Positions 31,101 to 39,607 of a DNA stretch of 64,000 nt are shown here, piece by piece. Origin of the DNA: Streptomyces actinomycinicus (GTDB lineage Bacteria; Actinomycetota; Actinomycetes; Streptomycetales; Streptomycetaceae); contig NZ_JAERRK010000024.1 in the NCBI RefSeq assembly GCF_016741775.1, forward strand, positions 83,215 to 147,214. The letters run 5' to 3'. Position numbers and translations under genes: made by a program. Within the stretch, counting starts at the first letter, position 1; every line of letters starts with the position of its first letter. Under the pieces are notes generated by a model. The model saw only the letters and a program-made list of their open reading frames with translations. It was not told the DNA's origin and did no database searches.

Positions 31101-33040
31101 CGCTGCTCCTCCTGCTGTGCCCCGGACATCAGATGGGCGTACTCGGCGTTCGTGCGCAAGAGTTCGTGGTGCGTGCCCACGGCGGCGATGCGTCCGCCCG
31201 AGAGCAGGGCGACCCGGTCGGCGAGGAGCACCGTGGACGGCCGGTGGGCCACGATCAGTGCGGTGGTGTCGGCGAGGACCTGGCGCAGGGCGGCCTCCAC
31301 GGCGGCCTCCGTGTGCACGTCCAGGGCGGACAGCGGGTCGTCCAGCACCAGGAACTCCGGCCGGCCGACCACGGCGCGGGCCAGGGCGAGGCGCTGGCGC
31401 TGGCCGCCGGAGAGGCTGAGGCCCTGTTCGCCGACCTGGGTGCCGGTGCCCTGGGGGAGCGCGTGCGCGAACTCCGCCTGGGCCACGGCGAGGGCACGGT
31501 CGAGATCCGGTTTCCCGGCGCCGTGCGGGGCTCCCATGAGGACGTTCTCCCCGACGCTCGCGGAGAACAGCGTGGGTTCCTCGAAGGCCATGGCGACCTT
31601 CGCCCGGAGTTCCTCGCGGGGCATCGCCGTGATGTCGACGCCGTCGAGGGTGATACGGCCGGAGGTGACCTCGTGCAGGCGGGGGACGAGCGCGGTGAGC
31701 GTGGTCTTGCCGCTGCCGGTGGCGCCGACCAGGGCCATGGACTCGCCGGGGCGGATGTGGAGGTCGATGCCTGTGAGGAGGGGCGGGGAGCCGGGGGGAG
31801 CGTCGGGATAACGGAACGCGACGTTCTCGAACCGGAGCCCGGTGCCCGTGGCGGTGCAGGTGCCCACGTCCGTGCCGGCGCCGGTGCGCGTGCCCGTGCC
31901 GCTGCCGCTGCCCGTGTCCGTGGCGGCGCCGGTGCCCGTGCCCATGTCCGTGGCGGCGCCGGTGCCCGTGCCCATGTCCGTGCCGGCGCCGCTGCCCGTG
32001 TCCGTGCCGGCGCCCGTGCCCGGTGCCTCGGCGTGCGGACCGGGGTCCTCCGGCTGCTCGTCCAGCACCTCGAAGTACCGTTCGGTCGCCGTGGCCGCCT
32101 CCTGGCTCATCGCCAGCAGGAAGCCGATCGAGTCCACCGGCCACCGCAGGGCGAGTGCCGTGCTCAGGAAGGCGACCAGGGTGCCGGCGGAGAGGTCGCC
32201 GTCGGCCACCCGGATCGCGCCCAGGACCAGCGCCGCGCCGATCGCCACCTCCGGGAGGGTGACGATGGTGCCCCAGAGGGTCGCCAGCAGCCGGGCCTTG
32301 CGCAGCTCCGTGCCGCGCAGCGTGCCCGACAGTTCGCGGAACGCCCGCGCCTGGCTGCGGTGGCGGCCGAAGCCCTTGATGACGCGGATGCCGAGCACGC
32401 TCTCCTCGACCACCGTCGTCAGGTCCCCGACCTGGTCCTGGGCGCGCCGCGCCACCTCCGCGTACCGCCGTTCGAAGACCACGCAGGTCCACATCAGGGG
32501 CAGGGCCGGGCCGAGGACGAGCAGGCCGAGCAGCCAGTCCTGGGCCAGCAGGATCACCACGCCGACGGCGATCGTCACGGCGTTGACGAGCAGGAACGTC
32601 AGCGGGAAGGCGAGGAACATGCGCACCAGCATCAGATCGGTCGTGCCCCGGGAGAGCAGCTGACCGGAGGCCCAGCGGTCGTGGAAGGACACGGGCAGAC
32701 GCTGCAGCCGGCGGTAGAGGTCCGCGCGCATCTCCGCCTCGACGTGCGACAGCGGACGGGCGACCAGCCAGCGTCTTATCCCGAACAGCACCGCCTCGGC
32801 GATGCCGAGCAGCAGCAGGTACAGCGCGCCGAGCCAGACGCCCGCCGGGTCCCGGTCCGCGACCGGTCCGTCGACCATCCACTTCAGGACGAGCGGGATC
32901 ACCAGCCCGCTGCAGGACGCGACGATCGCGACGAAGGCGGCGGTGAACAGCCGGGCGCGCACGGGACGGACGTACGGCCACAGGCGGAGGAGGGTGCGGA
33001 CGGCGGAGCGGTCCTCGGTGGTTGCACGTGTCGTGGGCAT
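31097..33040 (-). CDS. ABC exporter, heterodimer subunit with degenerate Walker B and repetitive linker
   Basis: The 647-residue protein has an N-terminal TMD and a C-terminal NBD. Walker A is VGATGSGKTT, the signature is LSLSGGQRQRL, and Walker B ends FLVLDDPLSALD, with Asp at the catalytic Glu position, a mark of the non-hydrolytic site. Between TMD and NBD (residues about 338-398) is a low-complexity insert of Gly, Thr, Ala and Asp that is not a normal part of such transporters. The ATG at 33040 is preceded by a TTG. It is first gene of the two-gene operon. Confidence 0.92.
   Translation of the reverse strand: MPTTRATTEDRSAVRTLLRLWPYVRPVRARLFTAAFVAIVASCSGLVIPLVLKWMVDGPVADRDPAGVWLGALYLLLLGIAEAVLFGIRRWLVARPLSHVEAEMRADLYRRLQRLPVSFHDRWASGQLLSRGTTDLMLVRMFLAFPLTFLLVNAVTIAVGVVILLAQDWLLGLLVLGPALPLMWTCVVFERRYAEVARRAQDQVGDLTTVVEESVLGIRVIKGFGRHRSQARAFRELSGTLRGTELRKARLLATLWGTIVTLPEVAIGAALVLGAIRVADGDLSAGTLVAFLSTALALRWPVDSIGFLLAMSQEAATATERYFEVLDEQPEDPGPHAEAPGTGAGTDTGSGAGTDMGTGTGAATDMGTGTGAATDTGSGSGTGTRTGAGTDVGTCTATGTGLRFENVAFRYPDAPPGSPPLLTGIDLHIRPGESMALVGATGSGKTTLTALVPRLHEVTSGRITLDGVDITAMPREELRAKVAMAFEEPTLFSASVGENVLMGAPHGAGKPDLDRALAVAQAEFAHALPQGTGTQVGEQGLSLSGGQRQRLALARAVVGRPEFLVLDDPLSALDVHTEAAVEAALRQVLADTTALIVAHRPSTVLLADRVALLSGGRIAAVGTHHELLRTNAEYAHLMSGAQQEEQR
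31845..32025. repeat. In-frame minisatellite encoding a Gly-Thr-Ala-rich linker
   Basis: The stretch consists of GTGCCCGTG/GCCGGCGCC-type words repeated in multiples of six bases. It includes two exact 30-bp copies at 31921-31950 and 31951-31980. All units keep the reading frame of the ABC exporter gene, so copy-number change would lengthen or shorten the TMD-NBD linker without a frameshift. Confidence 0.85.
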
Positions 33041-33416
33041 CAACTTCGAGCGTACGGACCGGCACTGACATCGCCCACCGAGTTTGGACCGGGCGGGGCT
33101 CGGGCGTTGGTCCTACGACCCGTGACGCGAGGGATCGGTACGGCGCGCCGACTTGCGGAAAGTGAAACCGGGACGCAAGAAACGCGCCATCAATTCCGCT
33201 TGTATTTGGAGGCTTTTACAGCCGTCCAGGCGTGATTTCTGCACCCGCTCCGGCGGAACGGATGTTGTTGCGAACCTGGCGCAAAAGGAACGCCCGCTTC
33301 ACTCCGCTTGTGAAGGCGGTGGCGTACCGGCCGAACGGCGTGAAATATTCGGGACGATCACGGGGGACCCCTTGGTCGGAAAAGACAAGCACCCGCATCT
33401 CAGAGGGGAATTCGCA
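33041..33416. other. Divergent intergenic region, exporter operon versus M28 peptidase
   Basis: The 376 bases have lower GC than the neighbours and no convincing gene. A small hairpin (CTTCAC and GTGAAG arms, 33297-33315) lies about 100 bases before the peptidase start. I see no clean -35/-10 pair. It must contain promoters for both directions. Confidence 0.5.
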
Positions 33417-34367
33417 GTGCCTTTCGTTTCGTCCCGTTCAGCCGTCGTCGCGGCCACCACGCTCTCCGCCCTGCTGCTGGGCACGGCCGGTGTGCACGCC
33501 GAAGAGCCTGCTCACAAGGTTTCGGACCCGGACATCTCGGTCGCCAAGGTGATGCGCCACCTTGACGCCCTGCAGAAGATCTCGGACGCCAACAACGGCA
33601 ACCGGGCCCATGGCACGCCGGGCTATCAGGCGTCCCTCGACTACGTCAAGGGAAAGCTGGACGCCGCCGGATACAAGACGTCGATCCAGGAATTCGAGTT
33701 CGGCGGGAAGAAAAGCTGGAACCTGATTGCCGACTGGCCGCACGGCGGCCGTTCCGGAAAGGTGCTCATGGTCGGTGCGCACCTCGACTCGGTGGACACG
33801 GGCCCCGGAATCAACGACAACGGATCCAGCGTGGGAGCCATCCTGGAAACCGCACTCACGGTTTCCGCCAAGAAGGTCAGTCCCTCCCACCACCTCCGGT
33901 TCGCCTTCTGGGGAACCGAGGAGGAGACCTACATCGGCTCCACGCACTACGTGAACACCCTGCCGAAGTCCGAGCTGTCGAAGATCAGCGCCTACCTGAA
34001 CTTCGACATGATCGGTTCGCCCAACCCGGGCTACTTCGTCTACGACCAGAGCCCGGAGATCGCCCGCCACTTCCAGGCCTTCTTCGACGCCAAGGGCATC
34101 CCCACCGAGCCCGCCACGGCGCTCAACGGCCGCAGCGACCACGAGCCGTTCCTGGCCAAGGGCGTCCAGGTGGGCGGCATCTTCACCGGCTCCGCCGAGG
34201 TCAAGACCCCGGAGCAGGCCGCGAAGTGGGGCGGCACCGCCGGTGAGGCCATGGACAAGTGCTACCACCTGGCCTGCGACACGCCCGCCAACATCAACCA
34301 GCACACCCTGGACGTCAACTCCGACGCCATCGCGGCGATGGTGTGGAAGCTGGGCGTCCGCAAGTAA
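33417..34367 (+). CDS. Secreted M28 family zinc aminopeptidase
   Basis: The 316-residue protein has a signal peptide (VVAATTLSALLLGTAGVHA). The catalytic domain shows the M28 metal and catalytic residues: H122 and D124 in GAHLDSVDTGPG, D134 in INDNGSS, the EEE around 168-170, D in LNFDMIGSPN and H in GRSDHEPF. It is close to the S. griseus-type calcium-activated leucine aminopeptidase. The GTG at 33417 is preceded by AGAGGGGAATTCGCA. Product is a secreted exopeptidase acting on N-terminal hydrophobic residues. Confidence 0.92.
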   Translation: MPFVSSRSAVVAATTLSALLLGTAGVHAEEPAHKVSDPDISVAKVMRHLDALQKISDANNGNRAHGTPGYQASLDYVKGKLDAAGYKTSIQEFEFGGKKSWNLIADWPHGGRSGKVLMVGAHLDSVDTGPGINDNGSSVGAILETALTVSAKKVSPSHHLRFAFWGTEEETYIGSTHYVNTLPKSELSKISAYLNFDMIGSPNPGYFVYDQSPEIARHFQAFFDAKGIPTEPATALNGRSDHEPFLAKGVQVGGIFTGSAEVKTPEQAAKWGGTAGEAMDKCYHLACDTPANINQHTLDVNSDAIAAMVWKLGVRK

Positions 34368-34395
34368 CCGGGCGGCCGGCGCCGGGTGAGGCGCT

Positions 34396-34439
34396 GGGCG
34401 GGGCACCGGTGGTCCGTACGGACGGCCGGTGCCCCGCCC
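34396..34439. terminator. Bidirectional terminator at left edge of the biosynthetic cluster
   Basis: Arms GGGCGGGGCACCGG and CCGGTGCCCCGCCC are perfectly complementary (14 bp) around a 16-base loop that is itself palindromic. It lies between the convergent M28 peptidase gene and the last gene of the leftward biosynthetic operon, seven bases from the latter's stop. Confidence 0.8.
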
Positions 34440-34446
34440 TTCGGCG

Positions 34447-36786
34447 TCAGCGCGGGCGGCGGCTCCGGGGACGTGCCGCCAGCCGGGCCAGCTGGTCCCG
34501 GTCCACCTTGCCGGTGGGACCGACCGGGAGGGCCGGCAGGACGAGCACATGCTCCGGGAGCATGTAGCTGGGCAGGGCGCCGGCGAGATGCCGGCGGACG
34601 AGACCGCCGGTCACCTCCTGCTCCCCCGCCCCGCCCGCGACGGCCGCCACGATCTGCGGGCCGTCGTCGCCGCGCAGCGTGGTGACCGCGCAGTCCACGA
34701 CCCCCGGCACCCGACGCAGTGCGGCCAGCACCTCGCCCAGCTCGATCCGGTAGCCGCGCACCTTCACCTGGTCGTCCCGGCGGCCCCGGAACTCCAGGTT
34801 GCCGTCGGGCCGCCACAGGGCCCGGTCGCCGGTGGCGTACATCCGCTCGCCCTCCAGGCCGCTGACCGTGTCGGCGGTGAACTTCGCGGCCGACAGCTCC
34901 GGATCGCCCACGTAACCGTCGGCCACCGCCACGCCCGCGATGTAGAGGTCGCCCTCCGCACCGATCGGCAGCGGCTTGCGGTCCTCGTCCAGGACGTAGT
35001 AGCGGGCGTTCTGGATCGGCTTGCCGTACGGCACGCTGGTCCACTCCGGATCGATCTCGCCGACGTCGAAGTGGTTGGACCAGATGGTCGCCTCCGTGGC
35101 ACCGCCCAGCGCCACGACACGGGCCTTCGGGAAGCGGGCCCGGACCCGGTCGGGCAGGGCCAGCGGCACCCAGTCGCCGCTGAGGAACACCAGCCGCAGG
35201 CTGGGCACCCGGGCGTGGTCCTGCGGCTCCTCGGCGAAGGACATCACCATGCTCAGCGCGGCCGGGGCGGAGTCCCAGAAGGTCACCGGCTCCTGCAGCA
35301 TGATCTCCAGCAGCCGCTCACCGTCGGAGAGTTCCACCGCGGGGACCACGCGCAGGCTGGCGCCGGCCGCCAGGACGCCCAGCAGGTCGTACACGGACAG
35401 GTCGAAGGTGAGCGCGGTGACCCACAGCAGACAGTCGTCCGGCCCCACCTCGTAGGTCTCGTTGACCCACTGGATGACGTTCACGGCACTGCGGTGGCGC
35501 ACCGAGACGCCCTTGGGGACACCGGTGGAGCCCGAGGTGAAGATGACGTACGCGGTGTCGTCGGCACCCGGCCCGGCGGGCAGCGGCAGATCACCGGCGG
35601 CCTGCACATCGCTCCACGTGCTGATCACCGGCGCGTACGGCGTGTCCGCCTCCGCCGGTGCCAGGCGCAGGACGACGTCGTAGCGGTCCCGCAGGACGGA
35701 CGGCCAGGCGTCCCCCTCGCGGCGGTCGATCTCCGCGCGCACGGGCAGGCCGAGCCGGCCGGCCAACTGCTCGAACCACGCGGCGGGCACCTGCAGATGG
35801 CCCTGTCCGCCGCCCTCGCCCGGCTCCGACAGGTCGGCGAGGACCACCGCCCCGCCCGGCGCCAGGGCACCCAGCGCGTCCCGGAGCACGGACCGCAGGT
35901 ACTCGAAGCCCGGGAAGAACTGGGCGACGCTGGCCAGCACGACCACATCGGTGCCGGCCGGCTCCAGCACGCCGCCGAGCCCGTCGGCCGGGGCCTGCAC
36001 GAACCGCCCGCCCTCGCCGTACTCCCGGGCCGCCCGCTCCAGCGCCACGGACGACACGTCGACGCCCGTGTAGCCGGCCACGCCGCCGCGCAGCGCGCAG
36101 GCGATGAGACCGGCGCCGCAGCCCACCTCGACGACCCGGGGCCGCTCGGCGGCCGACAGCACGAGGTCGCGCACGTGCGAGACGTACGTCCCGATCCCGG
36201 CGGCCGTGATGCCGTCGGCCGGGTTCTGGTTGAAGCCCGAGGCCCGGGCCTGGTCCTCGTCCTCGGCGACGGTGTCCCAGAGCAGGCCCACCGCCTCCGC
36301 GTCCAGCGGGTCCGGGGCCACGGCCGACAGGTCCGTGCAGATCAGCCGGAGGCCGGTGCCCGCGAGGTGCCCGGCCTCCTCCGCGCGACGCGCCAGGGCA
36401 TGGCCGGTGACGATCCAGCCGATGCCCAGGTGGCCCACGGGGGTGGCGATCCGTGAGGCCGGCCAGCGCGCGTCCAGCGGCACGTAGGCGGCACCGGAGC
36501 GCAGCACGCCGACGACGGCCCGGACGCTGTCGTACGAGTTCTCGTGCAGGATGCCGACGAACGCGCCCCGGCCGACGCCCTGCGCGCTCAGGAAGCGGGC
36601 GAGCAGGCCCGAGTCGGCCCACAGCTGCCCGTAGGTCCTGACCTCGCCGTCGCCGAGGCGGACGGCCGGGGCGTCCGGGTTCTCCCGTACGCGCCGTTCG
36701 ATCAGGTCGATCATGCTCACCTGGTCCTCGAACGGCCGTGCCGTGTCGTTCCACTCGGCCGGCGGCAGCTCCCACTGCTCTGCCAT
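34447..36786 (-). CDS. marQ: MarQ-like interrupted adenylation domain (cysteine adenylation plus S-methylation)
   Basis: The 779-residue protein is an A domain split by a methyltransferase. Core a2 is at 99-110 (AAYVPLDARWPA). A SAM methyltransferase occupies about 165-385 (motif I VVEVGCGAGLI, 218-228). The A domain resumes at a3 (AYVIFTSGSTGVPKGV, 412-427) and ends with catalytic K760. There is no carrier domain. The specificity positions read approximately D-L-Y-D-F-S-L-I-W, nearly the cysteine code DLYNLSLIW. MarQ of maremycin biosynthesis is known to adenylate cysteine and S-methylate it, and insertion at a2-a3 is the known S-methylating type (as in TioN). The discrete PCP at 45586 is the likely acceptor. 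Confidence 0.9.
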   Translation of the reverse strand: MAEQWELPPAEWNDTARPFEDQVSMIDLIERRVRENPDAPAVRLGDGEVRTYGQLWADSGLLARFLSAQGVGRGAFVGILHENSYDSVRAVVGVLRSGAAYVPLDARWPASRIATPVGHLGIGWIVTGHALARRAEEAGHLAGTGLRLICTDLSAVAPDPLDAEAVGLLWDTVAEDEDQARASGFNQNPADGITAAGIGTYVSHVRDLVLSAAERPRVVEVGCGAGLIACALRGGVAGYTGVDVSSVALERAAREYGEGGRFVQAPADGLGGVLEPAGTDVVVLASVAQFFPGFEYLRSVLRDALGALAPGGAVVLADLSEPGEGGGQGHLQVPAAWFEQLAGRLGLPVRAEIDRREGDAWPSVLRDRYDVVLRLAPAEADTPYAPVISTWSDVQAAGDLPLPAGPGADDTAYVIFTSGSTGVPKGVSVRHRSAVNVIQWVNETYEVGPDDCLLWVTALTFDLSVYDLLGVLAAGASLRVVPAVELSDGERLLEIMLQEPVTFWDSAPAALSMVMSFAEEPQDHARVPSLRLVFLSGDWVPLALPDRVRARFPKARVVALGGATEATIWSNHFDVGEIDPEWTSVPYGKPIQNARYYVLDEDRKPLPIGAEGDLYIAGVAVADGYVGDPELSAAKFTADTVSGLEGERMYATGDRALWRPDGNLEFRGRRDDQVKVRGYRIELGEVLAALRRVPGVVDCAVTTLRGDDGPQIVAAVAGGAGEQEVTGGLVRRHLAGALPSYMLPEHVLVLPALPVGPTGKVDRDQLARLAARPRSRRPR

Positions 36787-36830
36787 CTGCTCTGCCCTCC
36801 TCCGTGAGCCGCGAATGTGGTGGCGGAGCG

Positions 36831-37259
36831 TCAGATGACGCGGCCGTACTTGGGGTTGTCGCGGTGGATGGTCCGCTCGCGGATGCGCAGCTCGCCGTCC
36901 ACGCGCACCATCCGGTCCTCGACGCTGGACGAGGAGAAGAAGTGCACCTCGTCCTTGGTGTTGGTCTGGGTCACCAGGGAGTAGTAGGTGACGCGCAGGA
37001 CGTCGCCCTCGGCCGGCTCGATCAGGAAGTGGTCGAACCAGTGGCGGGTGACGAGGCCCTCGTACATCGGGAGCATGCTCTTCATCTTGGCGCGCATCGC
37101 CTCACGGCCCTCCACCTTCTCGCCGCGGTGGGGGTGGGCGACCGAGCCGTCCTCGGTGAAGGTGGCGGTGAACTGCTCGATGTCGAGGTCGTCCAGGACG
37201 CGCATCTGGCGGGCGTAGAAGTTCTTGACCTCGATGTAGAGGTCGGCGTTGACGGACAT
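36831..37259 (-). CDS. SnoaL/NTF2-like protein
   Basis: The 142-residue protein has an NTF2-like cone fold: VKNFYARQMRVLDDLDIEQF, FTEDGSVAHP, EGREAMRAKM and the closing RIRERTIHRDN. Similar small proteins act as cyclases, hydratases or isomerases in actinomycete polyketide pathways. It lies between the ketosynthase and the MarQ-like gene in a seven-gene operon. One reasonable guess is that it helps an intramolecular aldol or dehydration on a polyketide-extended intermediate. By position it would be marP. No catalytic residues can be assigned with confidence. Confidence 0.8.
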   Translation of the reverse strand: MSVNADLYIEVKNFYARQMRVLDDLDIEQFTATFTEDGSVAHPHRGEKVEGREAMRAKMKSMLPMYEGLVTRHWFDHFLIEPAEGDVLRVTYYSLVTQTNTKDEVHFFSSSSVEDRMVRVDGELRIRERTIHRDNPKYGRVI

Positions 37260-37315
37260 GCCTGCTCCTTGGTTCTTGCTCGGTAGGGAAACTCGGGAGG
37301 GAAAGGGGTGGCCGG

Positions 37316-38557
37316 TCAGCCGGCCGGGGCTTCCTCCAGGACGAGGAAGGCGTTGGTGCCGCCCACGCCGGCCGACATCAGGCCGGCCGTGCGGGGGCGG
37401 CCGTTCGCGGTCCAGGGACGGCCTTCGGGGAGGATCCCGAAGCGCGCGCCGCGCCCGGTGAACTCCTCGATGGGGTCCTCGGTGTTGGGGGTCGCGGGCA
37501 GGAAGCCGCGGTCCATCGCGAGGCAGGTCTTGATCAGGGCGGCCATGCCGGCCGCGGTGTCGCAGTGGCCGACGGAGGCCTTCACCGAGCCGACCGCGAC
37601 CGGCTCGCCCTCGGTGCCGAGCGCCTCGATCAGGGCGGTGGCCTCGATCTGGTCGTTCAGCGGGATGCCGACCCCGTGCGTCTCGACGTAGTCGACGTCG
37701 GCCCCGGTCAGCCCGGCGGCCTCCAGGGCCCGGCGCACCGCGCGGACCTTGCCGTCGACGCCCGGGATGACGAACCCGGGCTTGGCGCGGCCGTCGTTGG
37801 TGACGGCGCTGCCCCGGATGACGGCGTAGACGGGGTCGCCGTCGCGGAGCGCGTCGTCGAGCCGGCGCAGCAGGACGGCGCCGGAGCCGTCCCCGGGGAC
37901 CACGCCGTTGTGGCGGCGGTCGAAGGGGCGCACGATGCCCTCGGTGGAGTAGATGCTGCGCGGGGTCCGCAGATAGGACCCGTCGGCGTCCTCCTGGATG
38001 GCGACGGCACCGGCCAGGGCGTAGTCACAGGCGTGCAACCGCAGGCTCTGGCAGGCCAGATGCACGGCGACGGCCGAGGTGGCGCAGGCCGAGTCCAGCA
38101 TCAGCGACTCGCCCCACAGGTCCTGGAGGTAGGAGAAGTAGGGTCCGGCGAACGTCGGGTCGACGTGCACCACGTCGTCGAAGGCGGCCCGCGGGACGTG
38201 CTTGGTGCGGGCGCAGCCGGCGTACACGGCGGTCCGGTCGGCGATCACCGACAGCTTCAGGCCGGCGTCCTCCGCCGCCTGCCACAGCGACTCCTGGAGG
38301 ATGCCGTGCTGTGGGTCCAGGCCCTCGACGCCGACGAGCGCGCTGTCGTAGGTGTCCCGGTGCGGGGCCACTCCCCAGGAGTGGACGCGCAGCCGGTCCT
38401 CGCCGAGGTCCTCCACGACCGGCACCGGCTCGCGCTGGAAGCAGTCGCGGCCCGCGACGAGGTTGGCCCAGAACGCCTCGACGTCGGGCGCCTTGGCGAA
38501 GCGCCCGCCCACCCCGATGACGGCCACCGGGTCGGAGCGCTTGGAGAGTTCTGACAT
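37316..38557 (-). CDS. Discrete ketosynthase of modular-PKS type
   Basis: The 413-residue protein is a free-standing KS related to type I PKS domains. The catalytic Cys158 lies in LDSACATSAVAVH, with His294 (YVETHGVGIPL) and His331 (VKASVGHCDTAAG) intact. It ends right after the KS fold, without the usual linker and AT. The missing linker-AT sequence is found, decayed, at the C terminus of the NRPS encoded 1 kb upstream, as if a KS-AT unit had been split. It could extend a peptidyl thioester with malonate. By position it would be marO. Confidence 0.92.
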   Translation of the reverse strand: MSELSKRSDPVAVIGVGGRFAKAPDVEAFWANLVAGRDCFQREPVPVVEDLGEDRLRVHSWGVAPHRDTYDSALVGVEGLDPQHGILQESLWQAAEDAGLKLSVIADRTAVYAGCARTKHVPRAAFDDVVHVDPTFAGPYFSYLQDLWGESLMLDSACATSAVAVHLACQSLRLHACDYALAGAVAIQEDADGSYLRTPRSIYSTEGIVRPFDRRHNGVVPGDGSGAVLLRRLDDALRDGDPVYAVIRGSAVTNDGRAKPGFVIPGVDGKVRAVRRALEAAGLTGADVDYVETHGVGIPLNDQIEATALIEALGTEGEPVAVGSVKASVGHCDTAAGMAALIKTCLAMDRGFLPATPNTEDPIEEFTGRGARFGILPEGRPWTANGRPRTAGLMSAGVGGTNAFLVLEEAPAG

Positions 38558-38568
38558 GCGACCCTGCC

Positions 38569-39582
38569 TCAGTCGAAGGTGAGCGCGACCTTGACGACCC
38601 CGTCCCCGCGGTGGTGCGCGAGGTCGAAGGCGTCGGCGATGTTCTTGATGTCGAAGGTGTGCGTGATGTGGTCGTCGACGCGGATCGAGCCGTCCCCGAT
38701 GAGGTCCAGGGCGGTCCGGAAGGAGGCGAGTCCGGGCTCCAGCTGGGCGCCGCCCACCGCGTGGATCAAGTGGGCGTTGCGCACGAAGAGATGGGCGTAC
38801 GGGAGGTGCATGTCGTAGTCCTCGGGCATGCCGAAGAAGCCGAGCCGGCCCTGCTGGCCGACCATGCGCACGGCGTGGGCGCGGGCGCCGTCCGTGCCGG
38901 CCGCCTCGATGACGAGGTCGGCGCCCTTGCCGCCGGTCGCCTCCATGACGACCTCCTCGGCGCTCTGCCCGGGCACCAGCGCGGTCGCGTCCGCGCCGAG
39001 CGAGCGCGCCACCTCGAGCCGGCCCGGCTCCAGGTCGACGGCCACGACCTTCTCGAAGCCGCGGTGCTTGAGCATCTGCAGGAACAGCAGGCCCGCCGAG
39101 CCGACGCCGACGACGGCGGCCGTACGGCCCTCCGGCACGGGCTCCGGCCAGAACCGCTTGAGCGCGAAGACGACCGTGCCGAGCTGCTGTGCCATCAGGT
39201 GGACGGAGGGCGTGCCGGTGTTCTTCACCGGCAGCAGGAAGCGGTCGGCGATGGTCTGGTAGCGCGCGAACGACGCCATGTAGGCGTGGTTCGGCACGGT
39301 CAGCACGAAGTCGCCCGGTGCGAACTTCGCCGACCGGCTCTCCACCACCTCGCCGATGCCCTCGTGGCCCGGGTAGCCGGCCGGGCAGGGGTAGGGGTGG
39401 TCACGCATGTCCCGGAAGAACGGGGACTCGGCGCGCACCCGGTGCACGTCGCTGCCGCAGATGGCGGCCAGCGCGTTGCGGACGAGGACCTCGTCCTCCT
39501 TCAGCTCCCGGAAGGCGACCTCCTCCACCTCCAGGCGCCCGGGTTCGACGAGAACGGCGGCTTCGCCTCGTACGTGCGGCAT
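38569..39582 (-). CDS. Zinc-type medium-chain alcohol dehydrogenase
   Basis: The 337-residue MDR-family protein has an N-terminal catalytic domain with CGSDVHR (first zinc ligand) and YPGHEGIGEV. A Rossmann domain follows with AAVVGVGSAGLLFLQML and VVAVDLEPGRL, an acidic residue favouring NAD. The structural zinc cysteine cluster is absent: the segment after GDFVLTVPNH has no Cys motif. It lies 11 bases from the KS gene and 25 from the NRPS gene in the same operon, so it should oxidise or reduce a pathway intermediate. By position marN. Confidence 0.9.
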   Translation of the reverse strand: MPHVRGEAAVLVEPGRLEVEEVAFRELKEDEVLVRNALAAICGSDVHRVRAESPFFRDMRDHPYPCPAGYPGHEGIGEVVESRSAKFAPGDFVLTVPNHAYMASFARYQTIADRFLLPVKNTGTPSVHLMAQQLGTVVFALKRFWPEPVPEGRTAAVVGVGSAGLLFLQMLKHRGFEKVVAVDLEPGRLEVARSLGADATALVPGQSAEEVVMEATGGKGADLVIEAAGTDGARAHAVRMVGQQGRLGFFGMPEDYDMHLPYAHLFVRNAHLIHAVGGAQLEPGLASFRTALDLIGDGSIRVDDHITHTFDIKNIADAFDLAHHRGDGVVKVALTFD

Positions 39583-39607
39583 GCGGACCTTCCTTGTTCT
39601 GGGACGT

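Noticed and set aside
29247..33040. ABC exporter as the cluster's product exporter
   Set aside because: It is separated from the cluster by an M28 peptidase gene and a terminator, belongs to the conserved flank as I remember it, and has no shared promoter with the pathway.
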